Below the pieces are notes generated by a model, which ran no database searches, had not been told where the DNA came from, and saw only the letters and a program-made list of their open reading frames with translations. A DNA stretch of 45,650 bases from an uncultured Sutterella sp. Lineage in GTDB: Bacteria; Pseudomonadota; Gammaproteobacteria; Burkholderiales; Burkholderiaceae_F. Location of the stretch: the NCBI GenBank assembly GCA_900544255.1, contig UQUM01000016.1:1-45650 (forward strand). The letters are read 5' to 3'. Made by a program: the position numbers and the translations under genes. Numbering within the stretch: position 1 is the first letter of the stretch; the number at the start of each line of letters is the position of its first letter. Below are positions 1 through 9,996 of the stretch, one piece after another.

Positions 1-32
1 AAGCGACTCCACGGTTTCCCGGTTCTTTTCAT
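1..32 (-). CDS. Start of a further gene in the capsule operon (partial)
   Basis: An ATG at 32-30 follows the stop of the KpsS-like gene by 3 bases, preceded by GGTGA at a proper distance, and opens a frame MKRTGKPWSR that runs off the window edge. Only ten codons are visible, so no function can be given. The tight spacing suggests the capsule operon continues leftwards. It could also be chance. Confidence 0.3.
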   Translation of the reverse strand, partial: MKRTGKPWSR

Positions 33-35
33 CCG

Positions 36-1193
36 TCACCAAGGATCAGATTTTTGGTTTCCTTGATGACTGGAATGCGCAGAGAGACCATAGAAATCGC
101 AGGCCGCCCAAAAGTCATCCAATTCGCAAAAGGGACGCGACGCCGTCAGACCCACGAGGTTGTAGACGGCGTTCCCCAAGCAATACACGGGCTTACCCAA
201 TTCAAGCGCCGCCAACCCCACGGTGCTGTTCACCACCACGACCGCACGGCATTTTGCCATCAGGTCCGCCGTCACCCCGCTTTCCACGAACGTCACGCGT
301 TCGGCGACGCCCAATTCCGCCGCCATCGCCGCTATGAAGCGTCCGTACTGAATGAACCCGTTATCAAGCGGATGGTCCTTAATGAGAAGGCGACTTTCCG
401 CGGGGGCTTTTTCCGCAAATGAGGTCATGACGTCCGCAATCGCTTCCGTCATCCGCACGTAAGGCGAATAAAGCTGAATCTGGCTGTCGGTGTTAAGCTG
501 CAGCGGGAAGAAGTAGTAGGGCGACGTTGCCTCGTTAAAGGCCGCGGGCGTCTGAGCGTCCCGGGCCCACCGCGATTTCCTCGTCAAATACCGCAGCAGA
601 ATGCCCAACAATTCATGCCCGATCGTCATCGGGCGATGCGTGCGGTAGCGGTGAAAGACCGGCCACAACAAAACATTCCCCGTGTGGTGCAGCACCGCGC
701 GCCAGACTTTCCCCGGCATCGTGTTCGTAATCCCCGCGGTCGTCCGTTCCGTTAAGTTTCGGGCCAACGCATGAATCGCGGCGGGCGACTTCGGAAGCGA
801 CGAGCGGCCGTTGACGCCGCCTTCTTCCAAGGTGGAAAAACGGCTTCGCAGATACCCTTCTTCAAAAACCCATATGCGGATGCCGTGAATCTTCGCAAGA
901 CGCACCGCTTCCCAGTGCAGCGGCCGCCAGTCGCCGTAGACGCAAACGTCCGTGACGGCCAATTTCCGATAAAGGTTTCCTACCCAACCGATCCAGCCGT
1001 AGAGATCGCCCGTATACCAATAGGCCTTTTTCAGTCCCCAGAGCGCCGCATCCCCGCCGCAAAAGTTTACTTTGTGCACCGCAGCGCCCGCGCGCACGAG
1101 TTTTTCCGCGAGCACCCGGAAGAACCCGCTCTGCGGGCCTTGCAGGAGGAGGAACGTGCGTCCGGTAAGTGTCTGAGGATTGCGGGGCGTCAT
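36..1193 (-). CDS. Capsule polysaccharide synthesis/export protein, KpsS/RkpJ family
   Basis: A 385-residue cytoplasmic protein of the capsule synthesis family (KpsS/LipB, RkpJ). In group 2 capsules such proteins help build the Kdo linker on the lipid acceptor before export. Visible family motifs are VFEEGYLRS followed by TLEEGGVNG (residues about 108-130), FPLQLNTDSQIQLYSP (about 230-245), KDHPLDNG (about 273) and the nucleotide-sugar-fold segment VVVNSTVGLAALELGKPVYCLG (about 320-341, shown here by its key NSTVGL and GKPVY). The C-terminus lacks the usual ending with a TQxNGxFY-type motif, so it may be short or altered. The start ATG at 1193 has AAGGAC upstream and lies 18 bases after the oxoamine synthase stop, so it is the third gene of the PKS operon. 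Confidence 0.82.
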   Translation of the reverse strand: MTPRNPQTLTGRTFLLLQGPQSGFFRVLAEKLVRAGAAVHKVNFCGGDAALWGLKKAYWYTGDLYGWIGWVGNLYRKLAVTDVCVYGDWRPLHWEAVRLAKIHGIRIWVFEEGYLRSRFSTLEEGGVNGRSSLPKSPAAIHALARNLTERTTAGITNTMPGKVWRAVLHHTGNVLLWPVFHRYRTHRPMTIGHELLGILLRYLTRKSRWARDAQTPAAFNEATSPYYFFPLQLNTDSQIQLYSPYVRMTEAIADVMTSFAEKAPAESRLLIKDHPLDNGFIQYGRFIAAMAAELGVAERVTFVESGVTADLMAKCRAVVVVNSTVGLAALELGKPVYCLGNAVYNLVGLTASRPFCELDDFWAACDFYGLSAHSSHQGNQKSDPW

Positions 1194-1211
1194 GAGCGTT
1201 TGTCCTTGGTC

Positions 1212-2579
1212 TCAGAGCCCCGTCGGCGTCAGATTGCCGTCCGCCGCCGTTTCAGCCTCAACGGCGGCAACGGCTTCGGCCGTCAAATCGAGCGCCTTTC
1301 GAACGGTGTCTTCGGTGTGCGCCGCCGACAAGAAAAACCGGAGGCGCGCCGCCCCCTCTTCCACCACGGGATAGATAATGGGCATGACGTTCACGTGTGC
1401 CTTAAAAAGCCGCGTCGCAACGCGCCCTGCCGTCAGGGAGCTCCCCAACATCACGGGCACCACGGCCCAACCTTCGGCTTTGCCGGTATTAAGACCCAAT
1501 GATTTCGCATACGCCACGAAAAAGTGACTCACGTCCTGCAGTTTCTTGACGCGCCAGGGTTCAGAGCGCATCAAACGCAGTGCCTCGGTGCTGGCTGCGG
1601 CCAGAACGGGCGACATCCCGACGCTGTACACGAACCCCGGCGACGTGTATTTCAGGAGTTCCACGAGTTCCCTGCACCCCGCGATGTAGCCCCCGCAGCC
1701 GCAGCAGGTCTTGGAAAGCGTTCCCATCCAAATGTCGACGTCCGCGGGATTCATACCGAAGTGTTCCCACGTACCGCGCCCCGTCGCCCCCAGGACGCCC
1801 AAGGCGTGCGCTTCGTCCACCATCAAAAAAGCGCCGTATTGCTTTTTAAGACGCACGAGTGCGGGCAAATCCGCGACGTTCCCGTCCATCGAAAAAACGC
1901 CTTCGGTGACGATGAGACAGCGTTCGGCAGAAGAGCGATGCTGCCCGAGGAGTTTTTCCAACGCCGCCATGTCGTTGTGCGGGAATGCGAGACGCTTGGC
2001 GCCCGAGGCCTGCGCACCCACGACAATCGAGTTGTGCGACAACTGATCGTGCAGAATCAAGTCCCGGGGACCGAAAAGTTTCGCAATGGTGGAAACGTTC
2101 GTCGCGTGCCCCGATACGTAGGCCACGCAGTCTTCGGCGTCGTACACCGCGGCCAGTGCGGTTTCAAGCGTCCGATGCGGCGGACGTTCTCCCGCGACCA
2201 AACGCGAAGCCGAAGCGCTCGTACCCCAACGGTGAAGCGCCTCCGAAGCCGCCTTTTCAATTCTCGGATCCCCGTTTAAATCAAGGTAGTCGTAGGTGGA
2301 GAAATTAAGGTACGTCACGCCGCCGATCACCGTCGTCGCTTTGGCAATCCCGTCGTGGCAGAGAAAAAACGGATTCACGAGCCCCGTCTTTTCCGCCACG
2401 GTCTTTTCGACGCGGATCTGCTTTAACGCGGGGAATTCGGCAAAACGCGTGTACTTGGCGTCCACGGTCTTCACGATATGACTGTCCGCAGGGCGACCCA
2501 CGGTCGTCGACCGTTTTTTTAGTCCCGCAAAAAGGGCCGCCTGTTCTTCGTCCGTCAATCCGAACAAATCCGCTGTCAT
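1212..2579 (-). CDS. PLP-dependent alpha-oxoamine synthase (BioF/Kbl/RkpG-like)
   Basis: A 455-residue fold-type I PLP enzyme of the 8-amino-7-oxononanoate synthase / serine palmitoyltransferase family, which condenses an acyl thioester with an amino acid and releases CO2. Visible residues: SHNS near 187, the PLP-stacking region VDEAHALGVLG (about 254-264), and the Schiff-base lysine in TLSKTCCGCGGYIAG (about 288-302). It is about 60 residues longer than BioF at the N-terminus. The ATG at 2579 shares its A with the TGA of the upstream megasynthase (TGATG), implying translational coupling. From this context I infer that it offloads the polyketide/fatty acyl chain from the synthase ACP as an amino-ketone, as RkpG/WcbT-type proteins are thought to do in capsule loci. 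A biotin role is unlikely because no bio genes are nearby. Confidence 0.85.
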   Translation of the reverse strand: MTADLFGLTDEEQAALFAGLKKRSTTVGRPADSHIVKTVDAKYTRFAEFPALKQIRVEKTVAEKTGLVNPFFLCHDGIAKATTVIGGVTYLNFSTYDYLDLNGDPRIEKAASEALHRWGTSASASRLVAGERPPHRTLETALAAVYDAEDCVAYVSGHATNVSTIAKLFGPRDLILHDQLSHNSIVVGAQASGAKRLAFPHNDMAALEKLLGQHRSSAERCLIVTEGVFSMDGNVADLPALVRLKKQYGAFLMVDEAHALGVLGATGRGTWEHFGMNPADVDIWMGTLSKTCCGCGGYIAGCRELVELLKYTSPGFVYSVGMSPVLAAASTEALRLMRSEPWRVKKLQDVSHFFVAYAKSLGLNTGKAEGWAVVPVMLGSSLTAGRVATRLFKAHVNVMPIIYPVVEEGAARLRFFLSAAHTEDTVRKALDLTAEAVAAVEAETAADGNLTPTGL

Positions 2580-5500
2580 CAGAGGCCCTCCTTCTTATCG
2601 GCTGCCGCGGCAAGCGTCGCCTTTTCGTTTTCGGTCAGCGTGACGCCGTGCTGGCGGCTCATCGTTTCAATCAAGACTTCTCCGTCGGCCGAGGCGTTCC
2701 CCGGCCTTTCCGCCTTCACGGAGGCGTAGAACGTTTCCGCCATCGTGCGGATAGTGGCCCCCGCAAAGGCAGTACCGGCAGCAACTCTCACCCCGAATCG
2801 TTCTTCGAGTTTCATCGCAAGTTCCACGACGGTGAGGGAATCCATCCCGATGTCGGACACCGGTTGATTGACGTTGAGTTCCTCGGGCGCCAATCCCATG
2901 ATCCGCGCGACTTCGTGCGCGACGTCCGAAGTCAAAAGTTCCACCGCTTCCTCGTCCGTCTTGCCTTTGAGTCGCTCCGAGAGTCCCATCCCCGACGCCG
3001 CAACTTCGCCGGCCCCTTCCGTGAGAACTTCAAAGCGCGGCCCCGCGACCACCGGAAGGTTTTTGAGCCGCTTCCAATCCGCGGCGAGGTAATGCACGGC
3101 GTCAACCCCCGTTGCCGTCACGGTCGCCCACGCGTCCGCCACGGCCTTCACGGTCAAAGGCGGCGCCCCGAGCATGCGTTCCAACTGCGCCTTCACCGCG
3201 GAGGCCTCTGCCAACATCCCGGCGTCCGCCACGGGGCCCCAACCGATGAGGTTCGCGGGGAGCCCTGCCGCACGACGGCTTTTCACGACAGCTTCGAGCC
3301 CCGCGTTTGCCGCGACGTAATTGGCCTGCCCCGGGTTTCCGATTAAGACCGTAGCGGAGGAAAAGACCGTGAAGAAATCCAAAGGCCACGCCTTGTCGCG
3401 CGAGAGGCGATCCAACAACGCCGCGCCGTCGACTTTCACGCACCAAAGCGACGTGAGCGACTCTTCCGTCTGATCCTTCAGCAAAGCGTCTCGGATGAAT
3501 CCCGCGGCATGCACCACGCCTTTGACGGGCGGCAAGTTGATAAGTACTTTCTGAATTTTGGTTTCAGCTTCGCTTGAAGCGATGTCCACGGCGGGCGTCA
3601 CTACCGTTACGCCTTCTTCCTCAAGCTTCGCCACAAACGCTTTCGCCGAATCACTTGCTGCGCCGTGTCGCGACAGAAGCATGAGGTGCCGGGCCCCCGC
3701 CGTCACGAGTTTCTCCGCCACGGCACGCCCCAGGCCGCCCAAGCCCCCGGTGATGAGATAAAGCCCTTCGGGATCGACGGAGAGCGTCATCGGCGTTTCG
3801 CGTTCTGCGACCGGCGTCAAATCATCCGTCGTCACAACGATCTTTCCAACGTGCACGGACGCCTGCATCGCACGGAAGGCGTCTTTCACCCGGAGCGCCG
3901 GATAGAGGGTGACGGGGAGCGGCCGGAGTTTCCCCTCGGCAAACGCCGACATGACGTCGTTAAGAAGGCTTTCGGCCAACGCGGGATCCGCCGTCAGAAG
4001 CTGATCCACATCAATCCCGAAATACGCAAGATTTTTTGCAAAGGGCTTTAAAAACATCGGACGGTCGGCATAAAAATCGCGTTTTCCGAGTTCAAGGAAC
4101 CGTCCGAAGGGAGCCAAGAGCGACAACGAGGCGTCCGCCGCCGCTCCCGCCAAGGAATTCAAAACGATGTTGACGCCCTTACCCACCGTATCGCGCCGGA
4201 CATCATCCGCAAACTGCAAACGACGGGAGTCGTAGACGTGCGTCACGCCCAGCGACCGAACAAGATCGCGTTTCGCGTCCGTGCCGGCCGTGGCATAAAC
4301 CTCAAGCCCCAGCATCGCCGCTATCTGAATCGCGGCCAATCCCACGCCGCCCGCCGCGCCGTGGATCAAAACCCGTTCACCTTTCCGGGCCCGCGCAAGC
4401 TGCACGAGGGCATACCACGCCGTAAAAAACGCCACGGGCACGGATGCCGCTTCGGCCCACGGGAGGTTCGCGGGTTTCGCAACCGCCGCCCCCGCTTTCG
4501 TCACAATTTCGGTTGCAAAGCACGCAGGAGCAAAAGCCGTCACAGCGTCTCCGGGCACAAACCGCGTGACGGCAGGCCCCACTTCGGTCACGACGCCTGC
4601 GGCTTCCATCCCCATCGCAGGACCCGAAAAGCCGTTTTCAAGCGCTTCTTCGGGAAGCATTCCCATGGCCCACATGACGTCACGGAAATTAAGGCCCGTC
4701 GCCTTCACCGCCACGCGGATTTCGTCCGAGGCCAACGGTTTTCGTTCGGTACGTTGCCAACAGAGGCGCTCCAACTGCCCCAGCGCTTCAAACGTCAGGA
4801 CGGCCGGCAGCTCCTTTTCGTGCGTCAATGCAACCATGCGTTCCACGCGCGACTTTGCCAAACGGCCGGCGATCACCGTCACTTCATCCGCCTCCGACTT
4901 CGCCGCAGACAGCATTTCCGTAACGCGGGCAATCGTCGCTTCCGTCGTATCCGCGAGCGTCACGACGTGCACGGACAACGCCGGGCATTCGTTTTTCACC
5001 ACGCGCAGCAGGGCCCGCACACCGGCTGCCGCGGGCGCGGCATCGGTATTTAAAACCACCCACCAGTCAAGGGGCTCGCCCTTCACTGCCAGCGCCTTCG
5101 CTTCGTTTAATACCGCCGTAACGGCTTCAGGGGTACGTACATCCATCACCGTTATCCGACGAGCGGCGCCCTCCGTCACCGTAATCCCGGCAGCGGTCAA
5201 ACGTTCCTTAAACGTTGCCGTAAGTGCAGCATCGGTGCCCTCTGCCGTGACGGCCGCGACCCTTTCGCGTTCGACGGCAAATGCGGGACGCCGCGCCGCA
5301 AAGAAAAACGTCGGTGCCGTCGCCTCGGGCGTCAGAACCCGTGCGTCTTCCAACCCGGATTGCTTCACGGCCGACAACCAGCCCGCGACGTCCGGCATCG
5401 GGGGATAGAAGGTGCCGTTCGCCTCGACCCACCAATCGGCGTCAATCCCTTCCAGAAAATTCGTCAAGTCGTTGGGCGCGGTATCGGCAACGAGCAACCA

Positions 5501-8500
5501 TCCGGCGGGTTTCACCATGACCGCCAATGACGCCAAAGCCGACGCGGGCGTCACGTCGCGCACCAAGCCCCCGGGCACGATGACAACGTCGAAGGTACCC
5601 GCTTTTTCCGCCGTCACCACCGCCACGCCTTCGATTTTTTCGAGTGCGGTCGCAAGACGCTCCTTACCGCGTGCGTCCGGCGTCACGACCGTCAAATGCA
5701 CGTTGGCGCCGCACGCACTTCTTAAAGCCTTCACCTCCGCCGCGTCGGTCGTTACGAGCCCCGCATTGAGCGCCGCATCCGGGTACTCACGTGCCGAATC
5801 GGCCACAAAATGCGTAAGAGTCAACGCCGCCAGTTCCGACTGCACCGAGGGGCAGAGGCGGCCTGCGGCATTTGCCGCCATTTCCGGATCCGTGTCCCCG
5901 GTCAAAAGTTCCGGAATCTTTCGGCCGATGTCGTTTACCGTCTGCCAAAGGGGCCATTCGGCCGGGTACCTCGCGAGAAGCGTCCTTAAAAGCAGGGCGG
6001 CAGCGGGAACCGTCTGCGTCGGTACCGTGTACCCCGCATCCCGTTTCTCGGCCCACCCGGCGGTGACGAGGCACTCTGCCAAAAAGACGGCCCAACCTTC
6101 GTTCACCACAAAACTTTCGGTCGTAAAAAGAAGTTCGGCAGGGACGGATTCATTTCGGCGTTGCACCGCTTCGTACGCAAACGCCGCAAGCGTCACGCGC
6201 ACCAAGGGTTCGGCATCCGCCCACGGCATCAAGGTACCGTCAAATGCCGCAGACGCCGCCTTGAGGGTTTGCGTCAGCGCCTTTTGAACCGCTTCCGCCG
6301 AACGGGGTTCCCATTCCCGACGCGTCACTTCCCGGTAAAACGCGGGCGGCACCGCGACGGGGCGCTTCACGGTTTTCTGCAGCCGCACCCCCGTCATCGC
6401 AAGGATTTCGCGCCCGGACGCATCAAAAAGCGACACGTCCGCCGTGACGGAACGCGCCGTCCCCCAACGAATCGTCACTTCACTCCACGCAGCGACGCCG
6501 CCCCGATCCAAGACGAGTCGGGCAACGGCCACGGGGAGCCACGCCGAATCCGCCGTCCCCTTCCCCGCGAGCCCCGCAAACACCGTCTGCAGTGCGCCGT
6601 CGATCAAGGGCGGCGCAACGAGCATCGCAGCCTGACCGAAGGCAACGGGAAGCGACAACCGTGCCGTAATGACGTTTCCCTTCACCCAAAGGCGTTCGAC
6701 GCTTTTGAAGACCCCCGTGTAGTTAAGTCCCATGCGGGACAACCCGACGTAAAAATCGTCCGTCGCTACCGCGCTACCCAACGTCTTTTCGTCAAACGTA
6801 CGCTTTGCCGGTACCCAATCCGTAGGAACGGTGCGCGCGACGACGTGCGTCAACCAAGCGTCCGTCATCGCTGGACGCGATTCCAAGGTGATTTCTCCGG
6901 CGTCACTTACGTGCGTGCGCACACGGTGAAAGGCACCTTCCGTGAAAATCAAGGGTTTCAGAATGTTGAAGTGCCGGATTTCAAGCGCCTTTTCCGCCGG
7001 TGTCACGGCGCGCGCCGCCGCAGCCGCGGTTTCAATAAAGCCCGCGGCCGGGTACCAGATGCCGCTTTCAATGCCGTGCCCCGCAAGCCACGAAATACGC
7101 ACGGGATCAAGTTCGTTTACCCACGTGTTGAGCGCCCCGGTCGTTTTCCATCCCAAAAGGGGATTCACGGTCTGCGGGGCAAAAAGCGCTGCCGATTCCG
7201 ACGACGCCTCGGGCCAACAGCGCTTTTCGTTCCAAACGTAGTGCGGAAGCGTCCGGTCGCGCGGCACCACGGGCCACAGTCCCGTAACAGGCCAGCCGTC
7301 CGCCGCGAGTTGCAAGTGATTCTTTTCCCAAGCGTCCGTTCCGTCGCCGCGCCGCAAGAGCCCCGTCACCGTACCGTCCCGGTGCTTTGCTTTCAACGTC
7401 GCCTTGACGTAACCCGCCAAAACGGCATGCGGCCCCACTTCCGCAAAGCGCGTGACGCCGGCGTCCACGGCGGTCGATACCGCGTTTTTAAACTGAACGG
7501 TTTCCCGAAGATTGCGCCACCAATACGCCGCATCAAGCAGCGCTTCGGACTTCCCCGTCACGGACGAAATGAAGGTTTCCGAGGGCGTCGGGCAAATGCC
7601 CTCGACGGAATGCAGGAAGTCCGCCTTAAGCCCCTCCAACGCCGCACTGTGAAAAGCAATCGTCAACGGGAGCACCAAGGCCTTCCCGCCCGTCGTTTTT
7701 ACGGCAGCCGTAAAGTCAGCAACAGCTTCAGGCGTGCCGCTGACGGTGTAGTCGCCGTCGGCATTCACGGCCGCGACCGTCACCTCAGGGTGCGTCGCGC
7801 GCAGCGCGTCCCACGGAGTTTTCGCCAACCGCACCGCCGCCATGGCGCCCGTCCCCGTCAGCGTCTGCTGCAGACGCGAGCGGTGGTAAATCACCGTCAC
7901 GGCGTCTTTCAGCGACAAGGCGCCTGCCGCCCAAGCCGCGGCGACTTCCCCGGCGCTGTGTCCGAAATACGCGTCGGCAGTGAGGCCTTCGTCACGAAGT
8001 ACGGCCGTCATTCCGACTTGCACCACAAAAAGAAGGGGCTGCGCCACGAACGTATCCGTCAAATTCCACGCAGCATCATCCGCTGCCAACACGGACGCAA
8101 GATTCCACCCCGCCAAAGGACCGAAATAGGTGTCCGCATCTTTGACAGCCGCGGCAAAGACGGGGTTCGCCGCGAACAACGCCCGGCCCATACCAACCCA
8201 CTGGCTGCCATTGCCGGAATACACCCACGCGGACTTCACGGCCCCCAGGGCGTTGCGCCCCAAGGCGGCGTTTTTAAAGTCCGCGGCGCCCGCTGCCAAC
8301 GCACGAAGCGACGCCAAAGCGTCTTCAATCGACCGGGCTTTGAGGTAAAAGCGGTGCGGGAGATGTTCCCGCTGATGAAAGAGCGCCGCAGCCGTCCGGT
8401 TAAACGCCGCAACATCGGCCCGCGCAAGACGCTCCGCCAACTGCTTTGCCGCTCCCGTCAAGCTTTCGCGGCTTTTTGCCGTCACGAGCAAGGGGAGCAA

Positions 8501-9826
8501 GCGATCCGTCGAAACCTTTACCTGTGCTTCCGGCGCCCGATATTGCTCCAACACCACGTGCGCGTTCGTGCCGCCGAACCCGAAGGAATTCAAACCCACC
8601 AAGGGAGCGCCTGCCACGGTCGGAAGCTTCTCCGTCTTAACGGGCACGCGAAGCCCCAACCGCGCAAAATCAATCGTCGGATTCGGCGTTTCCAAGTGAA
8701 TGTTGCCCGGAATTTCGCCTTTTTCAAGCACACAGAGGACTTTGGCAAGTCCTGCCATCCCGGACGCGGTTTCAAGGTGTCCGAGGTTAGCTTTGACGCT
8801 CCCCACGGCAAGAGCCGCCCCCGTTTTGTGCCCCAGCACCTCGCCGATCGCGCGGGCTTCAATGGGGTCGCCCGCCTTCGTACCGGTGCCGTGCGCTTCC
8901 ACGTAGGCAACGCGCGCTTTCGGGAGTTCCTCGCCGTAAATCCCGGCCATCAACGCGGCCTGCGCCTTCCCGTTCGGAAGTGCAATCCCGGCAGTGCGGC
9001 CGTCCGAATTCACGGCCGTCGCCCGAATCACTGCGTGAACGGCATCCCCGTCTTTTTGGGCTTGAGCAAGCGTCTTCAGAAGCACCACCGCGCCCCCTTC
9101 GCTCCTCACGTAACCATCCGCTTTTTCGTCAAAAACGCGGCAGGCACCGGTTTTAGAGAGCATGTGCGCTTTGGAGAATCCCACGAAGCCCATGGGAGCC
9201 AGCAGAACATTTACGCCCCCAGCGACCGCGGCCGGGACTTTCCCGTCCGCCACCGCCCGACACGCCATATCCAATGCTACCAACGCCGACGAACACGCGG
9301 TATCCACCGTCATCGAGGCCCCGTGAAAATCAAAGGCGTAGGAAATGCGGTTGGAGATGAGGGAAAGCTGCGTCCCCGTCATCGTGTAGGCGTTCGTCGA
9401 CGCCAAATCATCCGCGTGCAGCATCCCCATGTCGGCACTCGCCGATCCCATGTAGACCGCGGTGTCCGACCCTGCGAGCGTTGACGGAGCAATCCCTGCG
9501 TCTTCAAACGCCTCCCACGTCATCGTGAGCGCCATTCGCTGCTGGGGATCAAGCGATTCCGCTTCTTTTTCCGAGAACCCCCAAAACGTCGCGTCAAAAG
9601 CACGCACGTCGCCCGCGATCCCCGCCCGCATCGCGTAGGTCATACCGGGGGCGGTCGGATCGGCGTGCCGGTAACGCGCCACGTCAAAACGCTCCGCAGG
9701 GAGCGTCCCCAGACAATCCCGCCCGTCGGAAAGCGCTTCCCAGAGCGCATCCAATGAACGCAGGCCGCCGGGGAAACGGCAACCGATACCGATGACGGCG
9801 ACGGGTTGTTTCAAAAGCTGGGTCAC
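2579..9826 (-). CDS. Fully reducing type I polyketide/fatty acid synthase (RkpA/WcbR-like), KS-AT-DH-(MT)-ER-KR-ACP
   Basis: A single-module megasynthase of about 2415 residues. Domains, with rough positions: ketosynthase 7-430 (VDTACSSAL with Cys near 178, EAHGTGTKAGDP, NLGHLETASG); acyltransferase 530-840 (GHSAGE near 622; AFHS, malonyl-type); dehydratase 900-1180 (LAGHGIESGIWYP with His near 914, LIDGALQ with Asp near 1074); a methyltransferase-like stretch 1230-1530 without a glycine-rich SAM motif, probably inactive; enoyl reductase 1690-2000 (GAAGGVGLAA); ketoreductase 2015-2230 (GGLGGLGRA, then SS and NYVAANAG); acyl carrier protein 2300-2390 (GMDSL, Ser near 2327). There is no thioesterase, which fits release by the next gene. 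I chose GTG 9826 because the KS starts right after it; an in-frame ATG at 9943 would add 39 residues with no resemblance to the family. It acts with the oxoamine synthase and KpsS-like protein. Confidence 0.93.
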   Translation of the reverse strand: MTQLLKQPVAVIGIGCRFPGGLRSLDALWEALSDGRDCLGTLPAERFDVARYRHADPTAPGMTYAMRAGIAGDVRAFDATFWGFSEKEAESLDPQQRMALTMTWEAFEDAGIAPSTLAGSDTAVYMGSASADMGMLHADDLASTNAYTMTGTQLSLISNRISYAFDFHGASMTVDTACSSALVALDMACRAVADGKVPAAVAGGVNVLLAPMGFVGFSKAHMLSKTGACRVFDEKADGYVRSEGGAVVLLKTLAQAQKDGDAVHAVIRATAVNSDGRTAGIALPNGKAQAALMAGIYGEELPKARVAYVEAHGTGTKAGDPIEARAIGEVLGHKTGAALAVGSVKANLGHLETASGMAGLAKVLCVLEKGEIPGNIHLETPNPTIDFARLGLRVPVKTEKLPTVAGAPLVGLNSFGFGGTNAHVVLEQYRAPEAQVKVSTDRLLPLLVTAKSRESLTGAAKQLAERLARADVAAFNRTAAALFHQREHLPHRFYLKARSIEDALASLRALAAGAADFKNAALGRNALGAVKSAWVYSGNGSQWVGMGRALFAANPVFAAAVKDADTYFGPLAGWNLASVLAADDAAWNLTDTFVAQPLLFVVQVGMTAVLRDEGLTADAYFGHSAGEVAAAWAAGALSLKDAVTVIYHRSRLQQTLTGTGAMAAVRLAKTPWDALRATHPEVTVAAVNADGDYTVSGTPEAVADFTAAVKTTGGKALVLPLTIAFHSAALEGLKADFLHSVEGICPTPSETFISSVTGKSEALLDAAYWWRNLRETVQFKNAVSTAVDAGVTRFAEVGPHAVLAGYVKATLKAKHRDGTVTGLLRRGDGTDAWEKNHLQLAADGWPVTGLWPVVPRDRTLPHYVWNEKRCWPEASSESAALFAPQTVNPLLGWKTTGALNTWVNELDPVRISWLAGHGIESGIWYPAAGFIETAAAAARAVTPAEKALEIRHFNILKPLIFTEGAFHRVRTHVSDAGEITLESRPAMTDAWLTHVVARTVPTDWVPAKRTFDEKTLGSAVATDDFYVGLSRMGLNYTGVFKSVERLWVKGNVITARLSLPVAFGQAAMLVAPPLIDGALQTVFAGLAGKGTADSAWLPVAVARLVLDRGGVAAWSEVTIRWGTARSVTADVSLFDASGREILAMTGVRLQKTVKRPVAVPPAFYREVTRREWEPRSAEAVQKALTQTLKAASAAFDGTLMPWADAEPLVRVTLAAFAYEAVQRRNESVPAELLFTTESFVVNEGWAVFLAECLVTAGWAEKRDAGYTVPTQTVPAAALLLRTLLARYPAEWPLWQTVNDIGRKIPELLTGDTDPEMAANAAGRLCPSVQSELAALTLTHFVADSAREYPDAALNAGLVTTDAAEVKALRSACGANVHLTVVTPDARGKERLATALEKIEGVAVVTAEKAGTFDVVIVPGGLVRDVTPASALASLAVMVKPAGWLLVADTAPNDLTNFLEGIDADWWVEANGTFYPPMPDVAGWLSAVKQSGLEDARVLTPEATAPTFFFAARRPAFAVERERVAAVTAEGTDAALTATFKERLTAAGITVTEGAARRITVMDVRTPEAVTAVLNEAKALAVKGEPLDWWVVLNTDAAPAAAGVRALLRVVKNECPALSVHVVTLADTTEATIARVTEMLSAAKSEADEVTVIAGRLAKSRVERMVALTHEKELPAVLTFEALGQLERLCWQRTERKPLASDEIRVAVKATGLNFRDVMWAMGMLPEEALENGFSGPAMGMEAAGVVTEVGPAVTRFVPGDAVTAFAPACFATEIVTKAGAAVAKPANLPWAEAASVPVAFFTAWYALVQLARARKGERVLIHGAAGGVGLAAIQIAAMLGLEVYATAGTDAKRDLVRSLGVTHVYDSRRLQFADDVRRDTVGKGVNIVLNSLAGAAADASLSLLAPFGRFLELGKRDFYADRPMFLKPFAKNLAYFGIDVDQLLTADPALAESLLNDVMSAFAEGKLRPLPVTLYPALRVKDAFRAMQASVHVGKIVVTTDDLTPVAERETPMTLSVDPEGLYLITGGLGGLGRAVAEKLVTAGARHLMLLSRHGAASDSAKAFVAKLEEEGVTVVTPAVDIASSEAETKIQKVLINLPPVKGVVHAAGFIRDALLKDQTEESLTSLWCVKVDGAALLDRLSRDKAWPLDFFTVFSSATVLIGNPGQANYVAANAGLEAVVKSRRAAGLPANLIGWGPVADAGMLAEASAVKAQLERMLGAPPLTVKAVADAWATVTATGVDAVHYLAADWKRLKNLPVVAGPRFEVLTEGAGEVAASGMGLSERLKGKTDEEAVELLTSDVAHEVARIMGLAPEELNVNQPVSDIGMDSLTVVELAMKLEERFGVRVAAGTAFAGATIRTMAETFYASVKAERPGNASADGEVLIETMSRQHGVTLTENEKATLAAAADKKEGL

Positions 9827-9996
9827 TTTCTTATCTTTGTTCTGGTGGTTTTGACGACAATCTTTTCCTGCCGAACCGCGTCCGCGGCGTCGGCAGTTCG
9901 TCAGGAAAAGACTCTCGGGCGACCGAAATCCCCCGAGAGACATCCGTTGTGAGCACCGGCCTATGGAGAAAAAGCCGGGGGGCTCAACCGAATTAA

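Noticed and set aside
6161..9484. 1107-codon open frame on the plus strand
   Set aside because: Lies fully antisense to the megasynthase; Arg/His/Pro-rich with no domain. A by-product of GC-rich codon use.
9827..9943. 39-codon N-terminal extension of the megasynthase from ATG 9943
   Set aside because: Not similar to any ketosynthase start, weak ribosome site; GTG 9826 fits the family better.
9944..9996. Terminator after the porin gene
   Set aside because: CCGGC/GCCGG can pair but the loop is long and no T-run follows.
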